Assembly (NCBI GenBank): GCA_009746045.1
Contig: RPFO01000026.1
Location: forward strand, 4,178,899-4,242,898
Reading direction: 5' to 3'
DNA length: 64,000 nt
Origin: Mesostigma viride
Lineage: Eukaryota > Streptophyta > Mesostigmatophyceae > Mesostigmatales > Mesostigmataceae
The notes beneath the pieces are model-generated. The model saw only the letters and a program-made list of their open reading frames with translations. It was not told the origin of the DNA and made no database searches. Positions 11,893 to 37,312 of the stretch are shown here, piece by piece (within the stretch, counting starts at the first letter, position 1; the number at the start of each line of letters is the position of its first letter). The translations under genes were made by a program, and so were the position numbers.

Positions 11893-13267
11893 CACTAGAT
11901 GGGGATCTATAATCAATATCTCGACCGAGCTATATTAATTTATTTTCATTGTCTCCTTGATATTAATTTATTAATTTATAGACACGTGACTGCGTCGTGA
12001 CCGAGCTATATATTAATGGCAGACGAGGCGGGAGTGTAGCCCAGCTATCCTAGCTCATGAGAAATAGTTTGCATTGGAGGACTGGGTACCCTGTCTAGCG
12101 ATGGGCTGCGCGGGGGTCGTGGGCCGGGAGCTAGATGTCCACCAGGACCAAAAACAAATTCAGGGAGGTGCCTAGCTGTCGCATATCTCAGACCATTTCT
12201 TCTTGTCAATCATGCGTGGGGCCCGGAGCACTTCAACACTCGACTGTGCGTGCCCGTAATCCTCAAGCCCTAGACATCCTCAAGTGCATCGTGACATCAA
12301 GGAGACAACGTACCAGCATCGTGACATATACCTAGATCAATCCGGGTCGCAGCGCGTCGGTGCACACGTGGGTCGTGCATGCGATAATTGGCAGCCAGCC
12401 GCAGTAAGTTGCGAGCGCATATATACGAGTAGATTCTGCACACTCATGTACGTACGGTTCGATGCACTATGTATTAGGGGCTGCCGGCTGCACGCAGTAA
12501 TCTAGCGGACCGCAACCCATCCCACATGTTGGCCCCTAGCTGCAGAAGGCGAAGGCGCTACGCACAGTTCACTTACTTGCAAGCAACATGTTTAAAATGA
12601 TAAAATTAGAGCTAGCATGCGTTAAATCCAAGACTGAAGGCATGCATGCTTCCCTTCATTAATTAATTAATTAATTAATAGACACGTGACTGCGTCCCTT
12701 CATAATCCGGGTGAATGTGCAAATTTGCCAAGGGAACACATGCAGCACACTCGCGGCCGGTACATGCACAAGATCAAAGCTCATGCACCATGTCTCCTGG
12801 CTGTGTGCCGACTGCATCGCCGACCCATGCTTCAAAACCCATGCTTCAAAACCGGCGCATAAAGTGGGATTCCACAACGACGTCCCCGCTCCCTATTTGG
12901 TTTAACTAACATCCTGCTTTCTAGGCTTGTTGGCAGTCGGACCGAGCTAGTCCTAGGAACATACTGCATGTGTTGATTATAGCCGGCGCTCCAACTTGCT
13001 TCCAGCCCTTTCCATGCAGCAAGAGCAATCCATGGGTACCATTTGCCTGGCAGCCCAATATGCTATGCAGCACAGATATTGATGATTGCTGTCATATGCT
13101 ATGCAGCGCAGAGATGGATGATTGTTGTCAAGTGTCAACACTGTAATGGTATCAAGGACCGTCTCTCGCAAAGCCCCTGGAACCCAGGACTACCACAATA
13201 CGGCCTACTTTGCCCCATAAAACAGCACACGCCGCCCATGTGCATATACATGTATTCTTCTTCTTTC
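11893..13267. other. Intergenic, repeat debris
   Basis: No gene recognised. A/T-rich patches carry a duplicated block AGACACGTGACTGCGTC at about 11979 and 12680, each preceded by TTAATTTAT/TTAATTAAT. The motif TCAAGGAGACAAC occurs near 12298 and its reverse complement near 11950. Confidence 0.5.
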
Positions 13268-16200
13268 TTAGTTCGTCTTGTGCTTCTTGTCCTTGTGTGC
13301 GGATGGACTACCCTTGATCCACTTTTGGATGTAGAACTGGCCGAATAAGAAGAGCATGGTCCCCATGTAGTAGAAGAGCACCTGTTGAGTGGGCGGTTGA
13401 TGCAAGAGCACGGCATGCTACTCATTAATCAACTTAAGACGCGGTGTCCCGTTGGCCACGTGAGCCACAGAGCACCCACCCTCCTAAGCGGACCCCACCG
13501 TATTAATTAATAGTAGTAATTACACTAATCACTGTTCATCAATAGTTGTCTCACTTAATACATACGGTCCCATTGGGGCGCCATGAGTGATGGAGCATCG
13601 ACCCTCACCATGGATCATGCCAGTAATAATTGATAATCGCATGGCATGGCATGGAAACCAACGATGGAAGCCAACCCCCTCATGGTGTCATGGAAACGGC
13701 CACAGCTCGTCTTGTTAGTTAGCATCTCATTAGTTGGCTTGTCTTGTTAGCATGCCCTGGAAACCACCCCAGGTTGTCTTGTTAGGGCTTCTTAATGACG
13801 CTACAACAAGCATCGCACATAGCATTCGTGCCTGGTACACACAAGGGTAACATCGGCGAATTAACTGTGTACGGTTCCCACTTTGTACAAGCTGGTCACG
13901 TTTTACCAGACAGTGCATGGTGGGACCAGGAAATCCTCCCCCTCGCGAAGCCTAGTGGAAACAATAGCTTCGCAAGGCAACCACCCAAGCGTTGTAGTGA
14001 CCAGTATAGTGACCAATGGGTCTACTACAGAAGCTATGGCTTCGCAAGGCAACCACCCAAGCGTTGTAGTGACCAGTATAGTGACCGATGGGTCTACTAC
14101 AGAAGCTACGGCTTCGCAAGGCAACCACCCAAGCGTTGTAGTGACCAGTATAGTGACCGATGGGTCTACTACAGAAGCTATGGCTTCGCAAGGCAACCAC
14201 CCAAGCGTTGTAGTGACCAGTATAGTGACCAATGGGTCTACTACAGAAGCTATGGCTTCGCAAGGCAACCACCCAACAGTTTTCTAGTGACCAGTGAGGT
14301 CCATGCTCTAGCTTCGAAAAGCACCACACTTGCACTTCAAGCTCATAGTACTAGCTGCAGTAAACAGCTAGGTGGCTAAAATAGGCAATGAATACCAGCC
14401 CCTACCAGCCCCTACCAGCCCCTACCAGCCCCTACCAGCCCCTACCAGCCCCTACCAGCCCCTACCAGCCCCTACCAGCCCCTACCAGCCCCTACCAGCC
14501 CCTACCAGCCCCTACCAGCCCCTACCAGCCCCTACCAGCCCCTACCAGCCCCTACCAGCCCCTACCAGCCCCTACCAGCCAAACCAGGCATGCACAGCGG
14601 ACAGTAATGAATGATTATTGCCATGTCTATCAGCCACATCACAAGCCATGTGCATCAGGAGCTATTTTGATTTGAGCTTCTTGCGACGCAGCTCGGCGAA
14701 TTATTCAATGTGTGCGTCATTCTTTCAACCCTTTCAATACCGAAATAAATTGTCTACCTTGATAATAACAACGGCAGGTCTACCTTGATAATAACAACGG
14801 CAGGTCTACCTTGATGATAACAACGGCAGGTCTACCTTGATAATAACAACGGCAGGTCTACCTTGATAATAACAACGGCAGGTCTACCTTGATAATAACA
14901 ACGGCAGGTCTACCTTGATAATAACAACGGCAGGTCTACCTTGATAATAACAAGGGCAGGTCTACCTTGATAATAACAACGGCAGGTCTACCTTGATAAT
15001 AACAACGGCAGGTCTACCTTGATAATAACAACGGCAGGTCTACCTTGATGATAACAACGGCAGGTCTACCTTGATGATAACAACGGCAGGTCTACCTTGA
15101 TAATAACAACGGCAGGTCTACCTTGATAATAACAACGGCAGGTCTACCTTGATAATAACAACGGCAGGTCTACCTTGATGATAACAACGGCAGGTCTACC
15201 TTGATAATAACAACGGCAGGTCTACCTTGATAATAACAACGGCAGGTCTACCAACTACTAGACCAAGCCTCCTGGTTGCAGAGAAAAAGTCCGTGTGTGC
15301 ATGAGCAGGTTGAACTCATTCACATCATTTATACACTCTAACAAAGGCGTGCTACGCTCACTAGCGCTATCGCGGCTCACCTTGGCAAAGAACTTGGTGT
15401 GCGCATCCGAGGTGGCGCTCTGCATGTTGTAGTAGGCCTGGAACAGGTTGAGGAGGAACTGGGTCATCTGGAGCTGGGTCAGGTACCTGCTAGGTGGGGA
15501 CAGCAAGATGACAGCAGGGAGATGACAGCATGAACCACGTGTCCACAAATAAACACATGTCCACGTGTCCACATACATACCCGAGTGCCATGCACAGCGT
15601 TCAGAAACCAATCTTCACTACACAAATGCCAAGTAGTATTAATCATGCTGCTATGCATCATGCTGCTATGCATCTTTGTGCACAGAGATCAGAAGCTAAT
15701 CGCAACCGATTGCCAGCTTATGATCACACCAGTTGGGGGTTTCAGGTGCCCAACCACGATCAAGCACCCTCGTATGTCAAAACCTAACTTGATACTACTC
15801 TGCAATTTCCAGTATAAAAATAGTACTTATGGGGACATGCTTTGTTTCGATGTAGATGCCTCGATGACTAACTTAGTAGGCCTCACTTGAACCTTTGCTA
15901 GCAGCGCCACCCGGCTATCGCGGCTAAATTCGATTGAGCCTTTCTGTCAATGGTAATTGGAGGGTACAGCCACCTGGGCAATCATCATTATTATAGGGAG
16001 CCAGCCCAGCCCAGCTCGCTACAGTGACTTTCAGCGTGAGTGCGCGACCTAGAAAGTGCTTGCTCCTGTAATGTACAACATCCTCCAAGGAAAAAAAGCA
16101 ATGAATGAACCCTGGGGGGGGGGATTCCCATTTTCTCAAGGGATTTGTTCTCTAGCAGCCATTGGCCTTCAATACTGTCACATACTTTCACAAAACTTCG

Positions 16201-19200
16201 CAACCCTCACCCTTACTGTCCCCAGAAGTACTCTTTACATTCCCATCCTTGACAGCCCTAGTAATACATTCAGTCGCATCCGGAACTATGCCTGAGGCGT
16301 ACTTGCCCCCAAAGAGGTACTCTTATACTAGCACATACATCAAGCGTATGGACTTTATGGAGAGGGCGCCCTGAGGCGTTCCCCGAAAGAGCTATTTCAC
16401 ATGCCTCCACATTATGCACAAGGCTTACTTTCCCCAGAAGAGGTACTTCTTGCGTGCGCCCTCGCCCGTGATGATGGATGCCAGCAGGTAGTAGCTGTAC
16501 ATGACAATGTGGACAAACGAGTTGAGGGTGGCCGACCAGTAGACTGCGGGGCAAGGGGTGGAGGGGGCAAGGGCAGTGGGGGGAGGGAACAAGGGGGCAG
16601 GGGGCCAAGACGAGGTGGACGAATGTGTTAATGGTGGCCGACCAGTAGACTGGGAGGGCAAGGGGGGGAGGGGGCCTGGGCCAAGGGGGCAAGTCAACGT
16701 TGACGAATGTGTTAACGACCACTAGACCGGGGATGCGAGAGGGTGGGGGGCAGATGTCACGCACTCACAACAAGTATGCCCTGTTAGGAAAGGTGGAGAG
16801 GGTGGAGAGGGGGCATGGAATGATACGCAGCATATGTGTGGGTTACAGGGTTTACCACACGCATGGGGGTACCTCTTGCTCGTCCTAGCACGCATGTCAA
16901 GGGGAGGGCAGTCAACAGTGAGCGGGGAGCCATAGGGGGTTGTTATACTGTTCTTATAAAAAAACCTTACATCACCTTGTTAAAACATTCTCATGAACCA
17001 CCCTTTCGTCACACTGTTAAAACGTTCTTATGAACCACCCTTCCGTCACACCATGGTTGCCAACCCTCTCTCACCAACATGTCGTACGCCAGCACGCCAT
17101 CACACATGCTTACACTTCCGTAGACCTGCTAATGATTCAAAATAATTAAACATTTAGTAGTACTACAATACTCGTAGTACTAAATAAATAAATTTAGTCA
17201 CACCATGGTTGGTCGCTTACCCTCGCCCCCTGGCATGTCGTACGCCAGCATCCACCAAATGGCGGAGATGGACGCGTGGTGGTAGACGTGCAGGAAGGAC
17301 ACCTGGCGCACGTTGCCCTTGAGGAGCATGATGAACTGCCACACACACGGCGGCCGCAGATGTTAAGGAATTCCAGCGACACAGTCAGTTATTGCTGTCA
17401 GGCATCTGCTCCTACGGGTTGACAAGATATCTGTTGCTGTGCATCTGCTCAAGGCCAGCATGACGATCTGGCGCGCATGGCGTGGCGGAGACCAGCACAT
17501 AACCACCAGTGAGTCGCCTATCGCATACTTGTCATTAGACCACCAGTGATTCGCCTATCGCATACTTGTTATTAGACCACCAGTGATTCGCCTGTCGCAT
17601 ACTTGTTATTAGACCACCAGTGATTCGCCTATCGCATACTTGTTATTGTGCATCTGCTTTCTAAGGGCAGCATCATGACCAGGCATGCACGTACACCGTA
17701 GTCGTGACCATTGACTGGCTTATTGCAAGTGATGAGTTCTACCACCTGTCATGCTCATCTCATGTCAACAGAGTGTCATATGCAGGCGCTCAAGAGCAGC
17801 ATCATTACCTGGCAGTCATTGTGAGGCCGGCGGTATTTGACGCTGACTACCAGTGACGTCATTAAAACAGCAAATTGAACAGCATATTAAACAGCATGGC
17901 CAGCATATTAAACAGCATGCTACTATAAAACAGCATGGCCAGCACATTTTGGAACAAACAGCTGCACAGGAGTATGGGACTGCAACACAAGGGAGGCCAG
18001 AGGGATGGGGCTCGTCCACGCTTTACAAGGGCTGCCTTGTATTCACCCCGCGTGTGATGGGATTAGCTTGGGAGCAGGTTTGAGTTTGACCGGTGCCTGA
18101 AGGGTCTTGGTTTGGGTTTCATTGTCCTCAACGGCTCGCATGAAACACCGGCGGAACACGATTTGACATCAGTGGCCATTTGCCCTTGGCTCCCATGGCT
18201 ACCCCGCTTGTCCTGAGCCAAAGCCTACAAGTAGCCTCCCCGAGCCCGTTATTTCTGCATGGCACTGCCAGCATGCGACACATGCAACTATCACGGCAAT
18301 GCCAGCATGCGACACATGCAACTATCACGGCAATGCCAGCATGCGACACATGAAACTATCACGGCAATGCCAGCATGCGACACATGTAATTATTTCAGTC
18401 GATGCACTTACCTAGTGACTAATCTAGTTAGTATACATAGTACCAGGTGATTAGAATTCTAGGTTACTGGTGGACTTACAGGCAGGTCTCAACGGCCATG
18501 TGCATGTGCTTCTGCGACTGCTGGAATGAGTGGCCACTGCTTACAGCCGCACCGTGCGTGATGCCCTGGCAATCGGTGCTAGCCTACTGCGGCCGTACGT
18601 ACCGTGTCAACGAACTCCCAGATCTTGGACAGGAAGAAGATGGTGATGCCGATGGCCATCTGGGCACGTCCGATAAAGCATTTGCGCACCGATTCGAGTT
18701 GGCACAAAGCATGTAAGGGACACTTTTATCCTGCCAGTGTACAGGAATCTTGATGCCCTTTGAAGCACACGCGTGTGCGCACCGGTTCGAGTTGGCACAA
18801 AGCACGTCAGGGACACTTTTTCATGCAAGTACCGCGGAAAAAATTTATACCCACGGAACAGCTGCACGCACGCATGTGCACCAGCGCAGTAGGCGAGAAA
18901 CTGACAGACAGGCCTTCCTCCTCGAAGCGCTTCAACTTTGTTAACAGCTGAATGATGCCATTTCCCGTGGATGTACGTGGAATCTTTCCCGCAACGAGAG
19001 AATTGCTCGTCCGGCCCCCTAAAAAGGGCTCACCGGCTCTTCAAGGGAAGAATGTTGGGGGGCTAAGTTTACCCACCGGTCATACAATCAATCAGTGATG
19101 CAGGGATGAGTGAATGCAGTCGCCAACTAGCATGGGTCCAAGAATGGCAGCAAAGCTTTCATGGGATCACACACTTCAGTTGGGCGTGAAAGCCATATAA

Positions 19201-20971
19201 CTGCAGGGTCCGCAGGGTGTGGAACGAGATTTTGGGGATGCAGCTGTTAGAGCCTGTTAGACCTTGGGTCATGTAACTGCGAATGCCTGCCGCTGTGTCA
19301 ATGGGAAGAGTGCGCTATGTACGCAACCGGCTTGGGAAACTACCATAATTATTCCCCATGCAAATGCAGATATATAATACCACACTATATATAATACCAT
19401 ATTTAAAGGCAGATATACCCCATTCAATTGCAGGTCTATTCCATTTAAATAATGATAATAAGAATAGTCATAACAATGACAACAATAATAGTAAAAGCAG
19501 ATACAAGTATCCCGAATGTGTGGCTCGTATTATTTGTTCTCCAGTAACCGAAATTTTCTTTGAAAATCTTCATTGTTAGTATGATCAGGACATTCCCCCA
19601 CATATGGCCCTCCACGGTCGCCCATTCCAGCAACACGCAGAGGAAGCTGCCCCCTACCTCCTTCTCCGAGCGCTTGTAGGCATTGCCCCAGACCGAGTAC
19701 CTGCAGAGTGGGTAGCGCCCAGGGAGGTCACCGCCATGAACAGAGAATTGTCATGGCTCGACAGGACATAAACCAGGTTAATGAGAAAAGTTATTCTCTC
19801 GCCCACCTTTCTCACCCATGTACCTCACTGGTCGCTGTCCACGAGGGCATCTACAAGGAAACCACAGAACCAATGTCTATCATGCCGTCATGCACACTTG
19901 ACGCGGCGGGAAACATTACTGCCACTAGAAGCGCACACGTAGGACATGTCAGGATAGACAAACAGGTTTCCTGCGAGCAGTTTCCTGTGCAGATAAGCGA
20001 GACTTCTTCAAGCATGCTGGGTCTATAATACTCGATAGGCATTAGCGAGCGTTCTGCAAGCATGCTGGGTCTATAATACTTGCTAGGCGTTGCCAATGGG
20101 ATTGCTAGGCCAGAGGGGCTAGGACATTGATCAGCAGGGAGGCGTAGTGAATCCACACAACCCCAGCCCCTCTATTGATGATTCATAAGCCTGGCTTCAG
20201 TCCCGATGCGGCCTGGCTTCGGTCCAAACACTTCAGCTTGGATAAATATCACATATTCTGGTCAATGAAGATCCCAGTGCAGGCTGAAGGAGCTGGCTGT
20301 CGAATTCGGGCCCCGCTATGGCCCCATTCCTCGCAAGATGTGCAGTACAGTTGCCTGCTCAGACATCTAGAAAACGCCATGTTACTAGTAGGCATCTCCG
20401 CGCGCGTTCCTTCCATCACTTCCGACCCATTACGCGCCGGCCGTCGTCGCATCACTAGCTGCAAATGGTTGTCGCGGGCTGACGCTACTGCGGCGGCTGC
20501 GGCGGCTCCGGCGGCTGCTGGTGCTGCTACTGCTGCTGCAGTTAACAAGGAATCCCGGCGTGAAACTACATTTGCATGGCAGCATTGCCGACAGCGGAAA
20601 GCTGCATTGTGATCACGCAACGTAACTTACCCGTTGTTCTTAGCCTCGAGGAGGATTTTTACGAACATGTACGTGCTGAGGACGACCAGGCCCACATTGT
20701 GCAGGGCGACAAACGGTTTTAGGATAACCGGGTCCCGCTTTTTAGCCCCCGTGGCTTTATTGATCAGCAAGCCGAGGATGACGATGGTGAAGTAAGCTGC
20801 CAACGAGAGGAGCAAGGGGGTAGGAGAGCTAACAAATGGCCACGCGCCGGTGGTAGGGTTGGGGACCAACTTGATGCCCCCGTATTTTTCGATGGATGAG
20901 AAGACAAAGGGCGCCACATGCCCGTCAATTTTGTGGTACAGGGCCTCTGCAGCATTAATGTATTGCTCCAT
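13268..20971 (-). CDS. ELO-family polyunsaturated fatty acid elongase (3-ketoacyl-CoA synthase), 7 exons
   Basis: Exons on -: 20971-20631, 19700-19658, 18659-18603, 17335-17221, 16543-16429, 15486-15381 and 13381-13268. All junctions are GT-AG, phases agree, and they join to 891 nt (296 aa). The start ATG is at 20971 and TAA at 13270-13268. Family hallmarks in order: YSVWGNAY (115-122), KIWEFVDT (140-147), the catalytic histidine box HVYHH (163-167), [12 protein letters not shown] (192-203), TQLQMTQF (227-234) and a lysine-rich C-terminus (KDKKHKTN) suited to ER retrieval. ELO enzymes condense malonyl-CoA with acyl-CoA in the ER membrane. The arrangement resembles green algal and moss elongases acting on C18/C20 polyunsaturated substrates; exact chain specificity cannot be read. 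Introns 3-6 hold minisatellites. It shares a divergent promoter region with the lectin gene. Confidence 0.94.
13968..14280. repeat. 72-bp minisatellite, 4.3 copies
   Basis: Nearly identical units contain TTCGCAAGGCAACCACCC and GTAGTGACCAGTATAGTGAC. The 72-bp period is a multiple of three, so frames stay open on both strands, but it lies in elongase intron 6. Confidence 0.95.
14392..14580. repeat. 10-bp satellite (CCTACCAGCC)n
   Basis: About 19 perfect units in elongase intron 6. Confidence 0.97.
14753..15252. repeat. 26-bp minisatellite, about 19 copies
   Basis: Unit GGCAGGTCTACCTTGATAAT plus AACAAC, with a few TGATGATAAC and AAGGGC variants. It lies in elongase intron 6 and ends about 130 bases from exon 6. 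Confidence 0.97.
16604..16735 (-). repeat. Two degenerate duplicates of the elongase exon 5 start
   Basis: On -, 16649 onward reads CCCAG/TCTACTGGTCGGCCACC and then codes [11 protein letters not shown], closely matching authentic exon 5 ([11 protein letters not shown], from 16543), with an AG acceptor. A third, more decayed copy is at about 16735-16700. Both lie in intron 4, upstream of the functional exon. The coding match stops after about 15 codons. Confidence 0.8.
17504..17650. repeat. 38-bp minisatellite, 4 copies
   Basis: Units contain ACCACCAGTGATTCGCC and CGCATACTTGTTATTAG. In elongase intron 3. Confidence 0.88.
18262..18392. repeat. 33-bp minisatellite, 4 copies
   Basis: Units GCCAGCATGCGACACATG plus CAACTATCACGGCAAT. 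In elongase intron 3. Confidence 0.9.
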
Positions 20972-21934
20972 GGGAAACGCACAGAACGCGCCCTCCCGGC
21001 TTCAGATTAACTAGACTTTTTTCAGCCCGCTATAAAGACCGGCAAATCTCCGCTGCGTGGCGCCGTTTTATAACGTGCACAACGAGCAGAGACGACTTCG
21101 TTGTAAACAGGCGACGCAAACCCACGACTGTGTCCGATGCGCCCCGCGTGCTGCACTTCCCCAAAATGCCCACCCAGCAACATTGCCAGCTAGGTCGGCT
21201 CGGCGTGCGATCCTGCCACACGTGCTGTAGTCCGGCAGGGATGCGAGCTGTCGCCTACTGTAGCCCATGCAATGATTGCAATCGGCCATCGGGCTGAGTC
21301 TCTGACTTCTCCGAGACTCGTACAGCAAGACGTACAGTACTGTACGAGTGAATGACGACGTACAGCAAGACGTACAGTACAGTTTTTTCCGGTGAAATGG
21401 GTGTTATTTTTATTTCCATATACCAGTTAATTTAACCCAGGGATGCCACAAGTAGCCTAAAGTTACCCTGAACAGTTGTAACCGTCAATGAATAAATTTT
21501 CTGACTGGCTTACTGAATGGATTTGTTTTATTGGAGGGTACTTAAGGTACCAGGTTTGACGCCACTACGGTGGAGGCCGTGGAACGCGCACTCCACGACT
21601 AAGGACGACGGTTCCTTGATCCGCACGTCGAGCCTGTTCACCACCATCGCTTTTCCGCGACAAAGAAGCCGGAAGCCCGGAACGGGCATCGTGAGTCGTA
21701 CCCTGCTGCATTCTGGTGCAGCGACATTTATCGTGGCCAGCGACATAAGCGTGGCCAATTGTCACTGCCTCAAAAGCAAGCATTGCTGACGTTGCGCATT
21801 TATTCGCATATATTACGAAAAAGTGGAGATTCTCGTTGGGATAAGGAGATGATGTGTCGACCATTCTTTTGTTAGATTTAGGCGAGCTAGGGTAGCTATT
21901 GCAGATTTGAAGGTATCCAGTGCTTTCTGGCTGC
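20972..21934. promoter_or_regulatory. Divergent intergenic region between elongase and lectin gene
   Basis: The two start codons face away from each other with 963 bp between them, so both promoters must lie here. On -, CTTTATAG at about 21035 is a weak TATA-like element about 60 bases before the elongase ATG. No clear TATA box is seen before the lectin ATG. Confidence 0.55.
21319..21381. promoter_or_regulatory. Cluster of seven GTAC cores
   Basis: GTAC starts at 21320, 21332, 21337, 21342, 21360, 21372 and 21377. The region is a 22-bp direct repeat (21319-21340 and 21359-21380) plus a palindrome around CAGTACTGTACG. GTAC is the core bound by SBP-domain factors (CRR1 in Chlamydomonas copper/hypoxia responses). 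Binding here is inference. Confidence 0.4.
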
Positions 21935-33639
<11,705 letters not shown>

Positions 33640-33802
33640 GGAAACTGGGAACCTTTCTGGATCTCCCTTCTGCACATGGTGACAAGTTGTTGGTGGGGCG
33701 ATTAATTGCTTATCTACGCACGAATACCCGTCGGGGAACGCATCCGGAGCCCTCGTTGGCAGGATGGAGCCTCGCCATGCATAAGAGCTCGATTTATGTC
33801 AT

Positions 33803-34108
33803 TATCAAGGAGACAACCAGCGCAGGCCAGAAATCGGGAGAATCCGGACCAGGGTAGCTCGAGCCTGCCGCTATCTTTTCCGCGTTGTCGAGTCGTTCAG
33901 GATGATGAATATGAATGGAGATGGAAATGTGTAGCCTTGTGCATTGAAATTATGGCTGGCTCACGTGTAGAACGACTAGATGACCTACACGGTGTTCCGG
34001 AAACAGCTTGCTTGATCAGGGCGTGCATGTGTTTCGAGCCTAACTGGCCGGGAGTGTCTAGTGGTGAGCACCATTGCTGCGATTGCTCTCCCACCATTTA
34101 CGAGGAAA
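33803..34108 (-). mobile_element. Short dispersed element R, copy 1
   Basis: About 305 bp, the reverse complement of the copy at 34934-35242 with roughly 85-90% similarity by eye. One end is CAAGGAGACAACC, the other ACCATTTACGAGG. It contains GTTTCGAGCC, similar to a Pol III B box, but no convincing A box. Confidence 0.7.
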
Positions 34109-34548
34109 TACCCGCAAATGGAAAACCACTGAAAAGGTCTAGCTAGTCAGTCATTACGTTAGCCATGCCATGTTTCCAAACGTCCAAGAACTGCACACGG
34201 TGTGCACAAAGGCAAAAATCGGAGGACATCACTTTCAAATGTGCGGCAGGAACCAGAAGCCCGTGTATGCCAGAAAACATCAACATGGTACTGTAGCGAT
34301 GCGACGGTGTGTACATCGAATCCAGTGCCAAGCTCGGAATGTAATTATTGTTGTATTATTATCAATTGTATCAATGAGACAACCAGTGCGTGTATTGTTA
34401 TCTTGAAGCTGTAAAGTTGCTATCTGCGACTCCAGACCTAGGCGACAAGGCGAGTGAGTCGCGCCACTTGCCTTCGATCGCGGGTGAAGTATCCGCGTAG
34501 ATAAGTACCTAATTGGGTACTCCGTGGCATGCTTTCAGTGCATGTTCA
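34109..34548. other. No recognisable gene
   Basis: Short frames only. Its right end (CCGTGGCATGCTTTCAGTGCATG) matches the end of the family B LINE 3' UTR and leads into the CTTA tail. Confidence 0.5.
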
Positions 34549-35400
<852 letters not shown>

Positions 35401-35579
35401 TATATTACTTACTTACTTGTACTTACTTGTACTTACTTGTACTTACTTACTAACTTAAGCTGTAAAGTAAAGGTGGCAGTGGTTTGGTTTACGTATCTCG
35501 TGTCGGGGGCGAACAACAAATACTCAAACTAAATGCTGCCGACTGGTACCCGGAAAAACGTGTGAAATATGAAGGTAGC

Positions 35580-35850
<271 letters not shown>

Positions 35851-35964
35851 TTAGTAAGTAAGTACACTTGCGTGTCATGCGCATGGGCATGCCACGGATA
35901 CATCATGGTGGTGCATGTGCACTTTGTGCATCCAGAGCATGTGTTGTTTATACCCTACCCCTAG

Positions 35965-36870
35965 TAAAAAAAAAATTAAATTAAATTATAAAATGCCTCC
36001 GTTGGGAGATCATGTAGCACATATTCCTTGATGGGTGGGTGGAGTGGAAGGAGCAGCGTAATCGAACTAACCTAACTCTAAGCTATCTAGTCTAGAAAAA
36101 TCCTAACTACACTACTCATCAAAACGCCGCCGCCTCTTGGGGGGAGGTACGGGCTTGCCCACAGGGGCTGGCGTGTGAGCCTTGACAATCTTCTGCCACC
36201 GCGTCTTGTTCTGCATGGCAGTCCAAAGAAGGGAGAGAGAGTGGATGCGGTGTTCAAACTGGGCTGGGACCACTAGGTCGTCCAGCAACATCTGGATATA
36301 TAGATCGTGACATGTTTCCCCACCCTTTTGGGAATGCCCTTGGGGCCAGGCCAGGTCAGAATATGCCGCCCTGGCTGGCCAAGCCGCTGGGGGCCTGCCA
36401 GACCAAGGGCGGTGTCGACCTGGCTGGTGCAAGCAAGGTGTCCTACAAATGCTATCCTACGCTGCCTAATCTCGTCCGAAATACGAGGCATACCCTGATA
36501 CAAAGACTCTAATGACGGGCGCTTGGAAAACCCTACGTTCAGGACCTGTCGGAGCATCCTGTAAACCGTGCCGTCGAGCTTAGCTGCCAGTGTGGGTGTG
36601 ATTGTCCACGCCTCGGCGCCATACGTGAGCGCGCGCACCGTGAGGACGAGGACCTTGAAGAGCATGCGCTTGCAGTGCTCGCCCAGGCCCTTCGAGCGCC
36701 AGTACTGAGGTGTTGAGCGAACGGAGCCTGGCCCAGGCCAGGCCGATGCGGATGTCCACATCGTCTGCGGTGTCAGGGAGCCAACTCCCCAACACGGTTT
36801 GAAGCTCGATCGCGGAACGGGACCTCCGTCCCGTCGAGCAGGCGCGGCAGCGGCGGTGTACTGGAGCCTA
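35965..36870 (-). mobile_element. LINE 3' part (post-RT region and 3' UTR)
   Basis: Same family as the LINE at 8670-11384. On - it codes LTYGAEAWTITPTLAAKLDG, GFSKRPSLESLYQGMPRISD, RRIAFVGHL and a C-terminus with PPPKRRRRFDE, stop near 36112. The 3' UTR has hairpin CTCCGTTGGGAG (35997-36008) and an A-rich tail at about 35967. It is 5'-truncated; two frames are needed. Confidence 0.85.
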
Positions 36871-36887
36871 CCCTTGCAGGCGGAAAA

Positions 36888-37195
36888 TTCTGTTAAATTG
36901 AAACAGATTTCCGTTGGGAGTACAAGAATGTAGCACATATCCCTGAGAAGGGGCATATGGCTTTAAATACATCCTGGGCTACTTCCTGCAAGGCCGGTAG
37001 GGTGTAAACTACACACTTAGCTCTGGCCGGTGCACAAACTACTAAACCCTAGGGTGACCCCGTGCATGTACAATGAGTTTCCACGTCACTGGCAGATTGG
37101 CATGGCATGGCAAGTAGGTCCGTATGGAAAATAGGGTCACCTTAGGGTTTTGTAGAAGTGCTCCTGTGCACACCACTATGTGTTCCAGCATCTAA
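36888..37195 (-). mobile_element. Retroelement 3' end, family C
   Basis: Counterpart of 7988-8280, with TTCCGTTGGGAG (36909-36920) and CCCTGAGAAGGGGC. It also contains CTAAACCCTAGGGTGACC, a short telomere-like match. Confidence 0.6.
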
Positions 37196-37204
37196 TTAAT
37201 TAAA

Positions 37205-37312
37205 CTCGTGCTCCCGTTGGGGAGTCACATGCAGAGCATTAACCCCGATCGATCCATGGATGGATGGATGGATGGATGGATGGATGGATGGATGGATGGA
37301 TGGATGGATGGA
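37205..37312 (-). mobile_element. Family A LINE 3' terminus with internal (CATC)n
   Basis: On - it reads (CATC)n then GGGGTTAATGCTC and CTCCCCAACGGGAG, the same order as 61266-61322 on +. About 13 GGAT units on + at 37257-37310. Confidence 0.8.

Noticed and set aside
13795-14379. A 194-codon frame with four 24-residue repeats ([17 protein letters not shown])
   Set aside because: The period is divisible by three, so several frames on both strands stay open; it lies within an elongase intron and has no splice or start context.
20440-20612. Ala-rich frame near 20.5 kb
   Set aside because: Short GCN repeat in elongase intron 1 with no start or splice support.
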